Origin: a bacterium
GTDB lineage: Bacteria > Bacillota_I > Bacilli_A > Acholeplasmatales > JAEDCM01
Length of the DNA stretch: 5,332 bases
NCBI GenBank assembly: GCA_024695185.1
Contig: JAILIR010000085.1
Location: 1-5,332 of the forward strand
Direction of reading: 5' to 3'
Of this stretch, positions 1 through 4,665 are shown piece by piece; positions within the stretch are counted from its first letter, which is position 1, and each line of letters begins with the position of its first letter. The notes under the pieces were generated by a model that saw nothing but the letters and a program-made list of their open reading frames with translations, ran no database searches and was not told where the DNA came from. The position numbers were made by a program, and so were the translations under genes.

Positions 1-363
1 GAAAGCTATGATGGACCATCTCTAATCATCGCTTATGCACCATGTATCAACCATGGTATTAAGGGTGGATTATTCAATGCACAAAAGGAAGCTAAGTTAG
101 CTACTGAATGTGGATACTGGCCAATCTTCAGATATGACCCAAGATTAGAAGCTGAAGGTAAGAACCCATTACAAATGGACTGCAAAGAACCAGATTGGTC
201 TAAGTACAATGACTTCCTAATGAACGAAACTAGATATTCTCAATTAACAAAGGTTAACCCTAAAGAAGCAGAAGCTTTATTAAAGGCTAACTTAGAAGAT
301 GCTAAACATCGTTGGGAAATGTATCAAAGATACTTAAAGATGGATTATTCAAAAGCTGAATAA
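1..363 (+). CDS. nifJ: Pyruvate:ferredoxin (flavodoxin) oxidoreductase, C-terminal fragment
   Basis: The left edge cuts this gene; only the last 120 codons are present, ending in TAA at 361-363. The reading frame is open from base 1, so the internal ATG at 175 is not a start. The fragment contains the hallmark YDGPSLIIAYAPCINHG stretch (about residues 3-19 of the fragment), whose Cys is known in the family to be a ligand of the [4Fe-4S] cluster near thiamine diphosphate. GYWPIFRYDPRL and GKNPLQMDCKEP follow, both typical of the C-terminal part of single-chain PFOR. The tail is helical and charged, as usual. The enzyme decarboxylates pyruvate to acetyl-CoA and CO2 while reducing ferredoxin or flavodoxin, in the cytoplasm of anaerobes. 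Codon use is more polished (AAC, AAG, CCA) than in the nitroreductase next door, which suggests high expression. The family assignment is firm. Whether the electron acceptor is ferredoxin or flavodoxin cannot be told. Confidence 0.95.
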   Translation, partial: ESYDGPSLIIAYAPCINHGIKGGLFNAQKEAKLATECGYWPIFRYDPRLEAEGKNPLQMDCKEPDWSKYNDFLMNETRYSQLTKVNPKEAEALLKANLEDAKHRWEMYQRYLKMDYSKAE

Positions 364-387
364 TAGACATAAACAATTCATATAAAT

Positions 388-416
388 AAAACTCAGGTGT
401 AAAAGCCTGAGTTTTT
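388..416 (+). terminator. Intrinsic terminator after nifJ
   Basis: The arm AAACTCAGG (389-397) pairs with CCTGAGTTT (406-414) around an 8-nt loop, and the stem runs into a T run (412-416). It lies 25 nt after the stop codon of the oxidoreductase, so that transcript should end here. Confidence 0.85.
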
Positions 417-472
417 CTTATGATTTTTTGATAAAATTTACTAAAAAATAGCTTTTTTTGTTATCAATAATA

Positions 473-478
473 TATAAT
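473..478 (+). promoter_or_regulatory. Candidate -10 box for the nitroreductase
   Basis: A perfect TATAAT sits at 473-478, after a terminator and before the gene. No good -35 box lies 16-18 nt upstream (AGCTTT at 450-455). A TTGTTA at 458-463 is too close to be its partner. If used, transcription would begin near 484-486, only about 15 nt before the chosen start codon. In this AT-rich DNA a chance match is possible. Confidence 0.45.
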
Positions 479-500
479 ATAGATGGTAGGGAGTGATAAC

Positions 501-1028
501 ATGAACACATTTGAGTGTATTGAAAAAAGATATAGCTATAGAGGCAAATATAGTAATGAATTAATTCCTAAAGAAGATTTAATTAAAATATTGGAAGCAG
601 GACTAAATGCACCATCAGGATGTAATAAACAAACTACATCATTAATATGTGTAGATGATAAAGAAATACTTGATAAACTATATAGTGTAATAGTTCCCAA
701 AACAGGTAATATTGCTCCAGCAATGATTTGTGTTTTAACTGAAAGAATTAATGCATATAGAGATAAATGTTTTGCTATTCAGGATTATTCAGCAGCCATA
801 GAAAATATGTTACTTGCAATAACAGATCTAGGCTATGCAAGTTGTTGGGTAGAAGGACATATTACTGATGATGATAGAATTTGTGATAAGATGGCTAGTA
901 TTCTAAATGTTCCATCTAACTATGATTTAGTATGTTATTTACCTGTTGGTAAACCTATAGAGACAACAAAAAAAGTAAATAAAAAGGCGTTTGAAGAACG
1001 CGCTTGGTTTAATGGTTATAAGAAATAA
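501..1028 (+). CDS. Small nitroreductase-family FMN protein
   Basis: This 175-residue protein fits the compact nitroreductase fold, which binds FMN as a dimer and reduces substrates with NAD(P)H. Visible family motifs are KRYSYR (residues 9-14; Arg and Ser of the usual RRSxR phosphate-binding motif), APSGCNKQ (37-44), DYSAAIENMLLAITDLG (95-111; the long dimer helix) and LPVGKP (147-152). An ATG at 483 would add six residues, but the AGGGAGTG ribosome binding site (488-495) lies inside that extension and is 5 nt from the ATG at 501. The predicted transcription start would also exclude 483. It is a single gene, converging with the malic enzyme gene across a shared terminator. The substrate is not predictable: members of this family act on nitro compounds, flavins, quinones or as iodotyrosine-type dehalogenases. 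Codon use is richer in ATA and AGA than in the oxidoreductase, suggesting modest expression. Confidence 0.88.
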   Translation: MNTFECIEKRYSYRGKYSNELIPKEDLIKILEAGLNAPSGCNKQTTSLICVDDKEILDKLYSVIVPKTGNIAPAMICVLTERINAYRDKCFAIQDYSAAIENMLLAITDLGYASCWVEGHITDDDRICDKMASILNVPSNYDLVCYLPVGKPIETTKKVNKKAFEERAWFNGYKK

Positions 1029-1052
1029 AAAACGGCTTTTATAAGCCGTTTT
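1029..1052. terminator. Shared bidirectional terminator between convergent genes
   Basis: AAAACGGCTT (1029-1038) and AAGCCGTTTT (1043-1052) form a perfect 10-bp stem with a 4-nt loop. T-rich sequence follows on the plus strand (1049-1060), and the A-rich stretch before it gives a T tract on the minus strand. It can therefore stop both the nitroreductase transcript and the fumarase/malic enzyme transcript. The malic enzyme stop codon (1053-1051 on the minus strand) overlaps the base of the stem. Confidence 0.9.
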
Positions 1053-2238
1053 ATTGTTTTCTAATTACACCTTGTTCAATAGCTTTATCAGCTACAGCTT
1101 TGCTTACTGCAAGAACTACTCTCTTATCAAATGGAGATGGTACAATGTAATCTGGAGAAAGTTCATTATCAGCAATTACATTAGCAATTGCATAGCTTGC
1201 AGCAACTTTCATTTCTTCAGTAATCTTTGTAGCATGAGCATCTAGAGCACCTCTAAAAATACCAGGGAATGCTAGTACGTTATTGATTTGGTTAGGGAAA
1301 TCACTACGTCCTGTACCAACGATATAAGCACCAGCTTCTTTAGCATCTGTAGGCATAATTTCTGGTGTTGGATTAGCTAGGGCAAAGATGAATGGATCTT
1401 TAGCCATTGATTTAACCATATCTTTTGTTACTAAACCTGGAGCAGATACACCAACAAACATATTTGCACCAACTAGTGCACTTGCAAGTGTTCCATCACC
1501 TGATTCAGGTGAGTCAAGAATTCCTTCATCTAATAATTCTTTAACTACAAAGTTATATGTATCATATTTTTTCTTATCAATAACACCTTTAGAGTTTGTT
1601 GCATAAACTTTAGCAACACCAATCTTTTTTAACATTCTAGCAATAGAAGAACCAGCAGCACCCATACCTGACATAACTACTTTAATATCACTTGCTTTTT
1701 TCTTAGTTAATCTTAAACAGTTAATTAAAGCAGCAACTACGATAATAGCTGTACCATGTTGATCATCATGGAATACTGGAATATCTAATTCCTCTTTTAA
1801 CTTTCTTTCAATAGTAACACAACGTGGAGCTGAAATATCTTCTAGATTAATTGCTCCAAATGTTGGTGCTAAGATTTTACAAGTTTTAATAATTTCATCA
1901 GGATCTTGAGTATCCAAGCATACTGGAATAGAATCAATCTTACCAAATTCTTTAAGTAATATTGATTTACCTTCCATAACTGGCATTGCTGCATAAGGTC
2001 CAATGTTACCTAAACCTAAAACAGCAGAACCATCTGTAATAACTGCTACGATATTTCCACGTGAAGTATATTTATAAGAATCATTAACATTTTCTTTAAT
2101 TCTTAAACATGGTTCAGCAACACCTGGAGTGTATGCGATTGATAAGTCATCTTTATTTTCTAGTTTAACTTTAGAAATAACTTCAATTTTTCCTTTATGA
2201 GTTTCATGTAATTTAAGTGATTCAGCTTTGTAATCCAT
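1051..2238 (-). CDS. Malic enzyme, short bacterial type (NAD(P)-dependent, decarboxylating)
   Basis: This 395-residue protein oxidatively decarboxylates malate to pyruvate and CO2, reducing NAD(P), with Mg2+ or Mn2+. Length matches the short bacterial class without a fused phosphotransacetylase domain. Visible motifs are YTPGVAEPC (36-44, with the catalytic Tyr), ITDGSAVLGLGNIG (67-80), MEGK with the catalytic Lys at 91, NLEDISAPRC (131-140) and FHDDQHGT (157-164) supplying metal-binding acids, the Rossmann glycines GMGAAG (191-196), ALANPTPEI (286-294) and FPNQINN (314-320). The ATG at 2238 is preceded by AGGAAGA (2252-2246) at 7-nt spacing. It follows the fumarase beta stop codon by 2 nt, so translation is probably coupled. 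Where relatives usually carry Asp after the second Rossmann strand, this one has Asn215 (ATNSKG), which makes cofactor preference uncertain. It is the last gene of the operon. Family is certain; NAD versus NADP is not. Confidence 0.95.
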   Translation of the reverse strand: MDYKAESLKLHETHKGKIEVISKVKLENKDDLSIAYTPGVAEPCLRIKENVNDSYKYTSRGNIVAVITDGSAVLGLGNIGPYAAMPVMEGKSILLKEFGKIDSIPVCLDTQDPDEIIKTCKILAPTFGAINLEDISAPRCVTIERKLKEELDIPVFHDDQHGTAIIVVAALINCLRLTKKKASDIKVVMSGMGAAGSSIARMLKKIGVAKVYATNSKGVIDKKKYDTYNFVVKELLDEGILDSPESGDGTLASALVGANMFVGVSAPGLVTKDMVKSMAKDPFIFALANPTPEIMPTDAKEAGAYIVGTGRSDFPNQINNVLAFPGIFRGALDAHATKITEEMKVAASYAIANVIADNELSPDYIVPSPFDKRVVLAVSKAVADKAIEQGVIRKQ

Positions 2239-2240
2239 TT

Positions 2241-2738
2241 TTAAATCTTCCTTTCAAATATATCATTATTATAGTAATCATATGCTAGAGTAATAGGGAA
2301 ATTCTCTACCTCTAATCTTTTAATTGATTCAGTTCCTAAATCAGAAAATGCGATAATGTCGCACTTTTTTACACATTTAGAAAGAAGTGCACCACATCCA
2401 CCAGTAGTGATAAAATATAGTATTTTATCTTTTTGGTATACCTCTTTACAAGATGCACCCCTAGGTCCTTTACCTATTGTTCCAATAACGCCAAACTCTT
2501 TCATAAGATAAGCAAACTTATCCATACGAGAAGCAGTAGTTGGTCCAATTGATCCTACAGCCTTATTAGGTGGAGTAGGAGTAGGCCCTGCATAATATAT
2601 TAAACTATTAGCGAAATCTACAGGTAATTTTTCACCCTTCTTATACATTTCTTCTAATCTCATATGCGCAGCATCTCTAGCAGTGTATATTACACCAGTA
2701 TAATAAATAGTATCTCCTGCTTTATTATTATCAAACAT
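2241..2738 (-). CDS. Class I fumarate hydratase (or L-tartrate dehydratase family), beta subunit
   Basis: This 165-residue protein is the C-terminal half (Fumerase_C) of the iron-sulfur hydro-lyase that interconverts fumarate and malate; with the upstream alpha subunit it forms the active site. Motifs seen are GVIYTARDAAHMR (15-27), YYAGPTPTPP (48-57), GPTTASRMD (65-73), GKG (89-91) and FSDLGTESI (131-139). The ATG at 2738 shares its A with the alpha stop codon (TAATG) and has a strong AGAGGTGA site (2753-2746) at 7-nt spacing, so the start is secure. The N-terminus is about 15-20 residues shorter than I expect for the family, opening almost directly at AGDTIYYTG. Two-subunit tartrate and mesaconate hydratases have the same architecture. 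The malic enzyme next to it favours fumarate/malate as the substrate pair. Confidence 0.92.
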   Translation of the reverse strand: MFDNNKAGDTIYYTGVIYTARDAAHMRLEEMYKKGEKLPVDFANSLIYYAGPTPTPPNKAVGSIGPTTASRMDKFAYLMKEFGVIGTIGKGPRGASCKEVYQKDKILYFITTGGCGALLSKCVKKCDIIAFSDLGTESIKRLEVENFPITLAYDYYNNDIFERKI

Positions 2739-3577
2739 TATAATATCACCTCTTTATGTCTATGAGCATGACATTGTATAGTTAGTGCAACAGGTAAGCT
2801 TGCGATATGACAAGGATAATAATTAATCTTTACAGCAAGACAAGTAGTATCACCCTTTAAACCCATAGGTCCAACCTTAGTTGCATTTACTAAATCATAA
2901 ATCTCTTTTTCTAATTTAGCTATTTTTTCATCGCTAGAAGAATCATTCATATCTCTAAGTAGTGCTTCCTTACTCATTAGAGCAGCTTTATCCATAGTAC
3001 CACCAATACCAATACCTAAAACAAGTGGAGGACATGGTCTACCACCAGCCTCAACGACACTATCAACAACAAACTTTTTAATGCCATCAATACCATCGCT
3101 TGGATTAAGCATCTTTATTTTACTCATATTTTCACTTCCAGCACCCTTTAAACAGATAGATAATTTTAGCTTATCCCCATCAACTATTTTATAATAGATG
3201 ATAGCTGGAGTGTTATCATTTGTGTTAATTCTATCAATAGGATTTTTAACTACAGATTTTCTTAAAAAGGCTTCGGTATAAGCTTTTCTAACTCCTTCAT
3301 TGATGGCATCATCAATGTTTGAGTTAACATAAACCTCTCTACCTATTTCAACAAAAACTAATACTAATCCTGTATCTTGACACATAGGAATGAATTCATC
3401 TTTTGCTAGTTTATCATTTTCTATTATTTGACATAATATGTTTTTAGCAATAGAATCACTTTCTTTTTCCTTAGCATCAACTATCTTATTTAAGACATCG
3501 TCATTAATAAAATATGCGGCATCAACACAACATTTATATATAGAATTTGTGATTAATTTTGAATCAATTTCTCGCAT
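2738..3577 (-). CDS. Class I fumarate hydratase (or L-tartrate dehydratase family), alpha subunit
   Basis: This 279-residue protein is the N-terminal, iron-sulfur domain (Fumerase family) of the oxygen-sensitive class I enzyme. The family uses three cysteines to hold a [4Fe-4S] cluster whose free iron activates the substrate. Candidates here are Cys66 in PMCQDTG (65-70), Cys182 in GGRPCPP (178-184) and Cys269 in IQCHAHR (267-273). KGAGSEN (144-150) and LGIGIGGT (187-194) are further hallmarks. The ATG at 3577 is preceded by GAGGTG (3591-3586) at 8-nt spacing. It is the first gene of the operon, and its stop overlaps the beta start by one base, consistent with equal production of the two subunits. 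Fumarase is preferred over tartrate dehydratase because malic enzyme follows, but the sequence alone does not settle this. Confidence 0.92.
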   Translation of the reverse strand: MREIDSKLITNSIYKCCVDAAYFINDDVLNKIVDAKEKESDSIAKNILCQIIENDKLAKDEFIPMCQDTGLVLVFVEIGREVYVNSNIDDAINEGVRKAYTEAFLRKSVVKNPIDRINTNDNTPAIIYYKIVDGDKLKLSICLKGAGSENMSKIKMLNPSDGIDGIKKFVVDSVVEAGGRPCPPLVLGIGIGGTMDKAALMSKEALLRDMNDSSSDEKIAKLEKEIYDLVNATKVGPMGLKGDTTCLAVKINYYPCHIASLPVALTIQCHAHRHKEVIL

Positions 3578-3598
3578 AAGAAAAACACCTCGAAAACT

Positions 3599-3604
3599 AT
3601 TATA
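3599..3604 (-). promoter_or_regulatory. Candidate -10 box of the fumarase/malic enzyme operon
   Basis: On the minus strand TATAAT occupies 3604-3599. The hexamer 17 nt upstream (TTTTAT, 3627-3622) is a poor -35 box and touches the A/T palindrome at 3627-3644. Transcription would start near 3592-3593, directly at the ribosome binding site (3591-3586). The weak -35 would fit a promoter that needs an activator, but that is inference. Confidence 0.5.
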
Positions 3605-3626
3605 CTATACTTTGATTTCAAATAAA

Positions 3627-3644
3627 ATATTTTTTAAAAAATAT
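3627..3644. repeat. 18-bp perfect A/T palindrome in the divergent promoter region
   Basis: Flanks ATA and TAT enclose six T followed by six A, forming a perfect inverted repeat with no spacer. It lies two bases upstream of the rpmE -35 box and overlaps the position of the operon's -35 box on the other strand. It could be an UP element for rpmE, an intrinsically bent tract, or an operator. With such base composition it could also be chance. Confidence 0.5.
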
Positions 3645-3646
3645 AC

Positions 3647-3675
3647 TTGCATTATATAATTAATAATGTTATAAT
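3647..3675 (+). promoter_or_regulatory. Sigma-A-type promoter of rpmE
   Basis: TTGCAT (3647-3652) and TATAAT (3670-3675) are separated by exactly 17 nt. A TG at 3667-3668 also makes an extended -10 (TGTTATAAT). The A/T tract just upstream could act as an UP element. Transcription should start near 3681-3682, leaving a leader of about 50 nt before rpmE. This is the strongest promoter in the window. Confidence 0.85.
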
Positions 3676-3681
3676 AAAAAG

Positions 3682-3718
3682 GCCGAAGTAGGAACTATGG
3701 TTTTTATAAAACTATGGC
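3682..3718 (+). promoter_or_regulatory. Structured 5' leader of rpmE (candidate L31 autoregulatory RNA)
   Basis: The predicted leader can fold as an outer GCCG/TGGC helix (3682-3685 with 3715-3718), a 12-nt one-sided bulge (3686-3697), and an inner hairpin (3698-3704 with 3708-3714, loop TAT). The outer helix ends 2 nt before the ribosome binding site AGGAG (3721-3725). An alternative is a 10-bp hairpin, 3695-3704 with 3708-3717. Leaders that let L31 repress its own mRNA are known in several bacterial groups. I cannot match this one to a named family from memory, so the regulatory role is inference. Confidence 0.45.
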
Positions 3719-3732
3719 AAAGGAGTGAAATT

Positions 3733-3936
3733 ATGAAGAAAGATATACATCCACAATACAACAAAATAACTGTTACTTGTACAACTTGTGGCGCACAATT
3801 TGAAACTGGTTCAACATTAAAAGAATTAAGAGTTGATACTTGTTCTAATTGTCATCCTTACTATACTGGTAAGCAAACATTTACACAAGCTGCTGGACGT
3901 GTTGAAAAATTCAAACAACGTTACAACATTAAGTAA
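3733..3936 (+). CDS. rpmE: 50S ribosomal protein L31 (zinc-binding type)
   Basis: This 67-residue protein is full length for L31, a protein at the interface of the 50S central protuberance and the 30S head. It opens with the family's MKKDIHPQY. It has two CxxC pairs, Cys16/Cys19 and Cys37/Cys40, so it is the zinc-holding (C+) form rather than the zinc-free paralogue made under zinc starvation. The C-terminal TGKQTFTQAAGRVEKFKQRY matches the usual ending. An in-frame ATG at 3697 would add 12 residues but lies within the leader hairpin and does not fit the family. The ATG at 3733 has AGGAGTG at 3721-3727. The gene has its own strong promoter and is followed by a terminator, with tadA next on the same strand. 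Confidence 0.97.
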   Translation: MKKDIHPQYNKITVTCTTCGAQFETGSTLKELRVDTCSNCHPYYTGKQTFTQAAGRVEKFKQRYNIK

Positions 3937-3949
3937 TTAAGTATAAATG

Positions 3950-3975
3950 CAACTGAGAAATCAGTTGTTTTTTTT
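3950..3975 (+). terminator. Intrinsic terminator after rpmE
   Basis: CAACTGA (3950-3956) pairs with TCAGTTG (3961-3967) around a GAAA tetraloop, followed by eight T (3968-3975). The stem is only 7 bp. Because tadA starts 26 nt later with no visible promoter of its own, this terminator may be partly read through. Confidence 0.87.
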
Positions 3976-4001
3976 CCTTGAAATAAAGGCGGTGAAATAA
4001 C

Positions 4002-4445
4002 ATGGATATTAAGTTTATGAAATCAGCATATAATGAGGCAACTAAGGCGTTTCTTAAAGATGAAATACCTGTAGGTTGTGTAATAGTTAAAGATGGTAAA
4101 ATAATAGCTCGTGCTCATAACTTAAGAGAGTCAACACAACTAGTTACACATCATGCAGAAATATTAGCTATAACTAAAGCAAATAAGAAACTAAATAGTT
4201 GGAGATTAGATGACTGTGATATCTATGTTACACTTGAACCTTGTCCAATGTGTTTTAGCGCTATTATTCAAGCAAGATTTAAAAACTTATATTTTGGTGC
4301 CTATGATAAAAAAGCTGGTGCTTGTGGATCTATCATTAACCTAAGTGATTATAAATTTAATCACAGTGTAAATGTAGTTGGTGGAATAATGGAAGATGAT
4401 TGTTCCAAATTAATAAGCGAGTTTTTTAAGACCTTAAGGTCTTGA
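4002..4445 (+). CDS. tadA: tRNA-specific adenosine deaminase
   Basis: This 147-residue enzyme deaminates adenosine 34 of tRNA-Arg(ACG) to inosine, letting one tRNA read CGU, CGC and CGA. The zinc-deaminase signature is complete: HAE with His51 and the proton-shuttling Glu53, and PCPMC with Cys81 and Cys84. IPVGCVIV (22-29) and the TadA-typical HNLRESTQ (39-46) place it in TadA rather than among cytidine or guanine deaminases. His50 stands where Ala usually precedes HAE, a small variation. The start at 4002 has a GGCGGTGA site (3988-3995) at 6-nt spacing. CGT codons occur in nifJ, rpmE and tadA, so the modified tRNA has work to do. No promoter fits into the 26 nt after the rpmE terminator, so expression by read-through from rpmE is likely. 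The SRP RNA gene follows, a pairing also seen in Bacillus. Confidence 0.95.
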   Translation: MDIKFMKSAYNEATKAFLKDEIPVGCVIVKDGKIIARAHNLRESTQLVTHHAEILAITKANKKLNSWRLDDCDIYVTLEPCPMCFSAIIQARFKNLYFGAYDKKAGACGSIINLSDYKFNHSVNVVGGIMEDDCSKLISEFFKTLRS

Positions 4446-4470
4446 TTATAAATAATCTTTATGATACAAT
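4442..4470 (+). promoter_or_regulatory. Promoter of the SRP RNA gene
   Basis: TTGATT (4442-4447) and TACAAT (4465-4470) have a 17-nt spacer, and TG at 4462-4463 gives an extended -10. The -35 box contains the tadA stop codon (TGA, 4443-4445). The predicted start near 4476-4477 coincides with the first base of the RNA's terminal helix, which supports both calls. Confidence 0.85.
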
Positions 4471-4475
4471 ATGAG

Positions 4476-4558
4476 CGTATCACCCAAGGAGTGTGGGTGA
4501 ACCAGGTCAGGTCAGGAATGGAGCAGCCTTAAGCTTCTCATTCTTGTGGGTGGTACAC
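4476..4558 (+). ncRNA. ffs: Signal recognition particle RNA, small bacterial type (4.5S/scRNA)
   Basis: The conserved Ffh-binding domain is plain: ACCAGGTCAGG (4501-4511), a GGAA tetraloop (4515-4518) and AGCAGCC (4522-4528). The tetraloop is closed by TCA/TGG (4512-4514 with 4519-4521) instead of the TCC/GGA of E. coli; base pairing is kept. The ends form a long helix: 4477-4486 pairs with 4547-4556 (one G-T pair), and after a single unpaired base 4487-4493 pairs with 4539-4545. The roughly 83-nt RNA lacks the Alu domain of the 270-nt Bacillus form and resembles the short Mollicutes and Gram-negative type. With Ffh it targets nascent membrane and secreted proteins to the translocon. The exact mature ends are estimated from the promoter and the helix. 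Confidence 0.95.
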
Positions 4559-4570
4559 TATATGATAATT

Positions 4571-4610
4571 AAGCGATTTTATGAAATCATTTTCAAAATT
4601 GCTTTTTTTT
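4571..4610 (+). terminator. Intrinsic terminator after the SRP RNA
   Basis: AAGCGATTTT (4571-4580) pairs with AAAATTGCTT (4595-4604). After a 2-nt bulge, GAAA (4583-4586) pairs with TTTC (4591-4594) around a 4-nt loop. A run of T follows through 4610. It ends the SRP RNA transcript and separates it from the next gene. Confidence 0.9.
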
Positions 4611-4618
4611 ATTTTTTA

Positions 4619-4647
4619 TTTAAAATAAAAAACTAATATGTTATAAT
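4619..4647 (+). promoter_or_regulatory. Candidate promoter of the membrane protein gene
   Basis: TATAAT (4642-4647) is preceded by TG (4639-4640), an extended -10 identical to that of rpmE (TGTTATAAT). A weak TTTAAA (4619-4624) lies 17 nt upstream. The predicted start near 4653-4654 falls on the ribosome binding site GAGGTG (4654-4659), giving a leader of only about 12 nt. Confidence 0.65.
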
Positions 4648-4665
4648 GAAGCCGAGGTGTTTATA

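Noticed and set aside
175..363. A separate 62-residue gene starting at the ATG at 175
   Set aside because: The frame is open from base 1 and the upstream codons encode the conserved C-terminal motif of pyruvate:ferredoxin oxidoreductase, so this ATG is an internal methionine.
483..500. Upstream start for the nitroreductase
   Set aside because: The ribosome binding site for the ATG at 501 lies inside this stretch, no such site precedes 483, and the protein begins in family-like sequence at 501.
1054..1245. Plus-strand open frame opposite malic enzyme
   Set aside because: It is antisense to a well-conserved enzyme, has no ribosome binding site and encodes low-complexity sequence.
1388..1606. 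Plus-strand open frame opposite the malic enzyme cofactor domain
   Set aside because: Shadow of the conserved coding sequence on the other strand, with no independent initiation signal.
3438..3659. Plus-strand open frame running from fumarase alpha into the divergent promoter region
   Set aside because: It crosses the fumarase start, its ribosome binding site and promoter, and has no protein-like features.
3697..3732. N-terminal extension of L31 or a leader peptide starting at 3697
   Set aside because: L31 proteins begin with MKxxIHP, the ATG at 3697 lies in a hairpin, and it is in frame with rpmE without its own stop, so it is not an attenuating leader peptide.
4446..4665. Possible riboswitch or tRNA in the tadA downstream gap
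   Set aside because: The region is fully explained by the SRP RNA with its promoter and terminator and by the promoter of the next gene; no tRNA arms or riboswitch core are seen.
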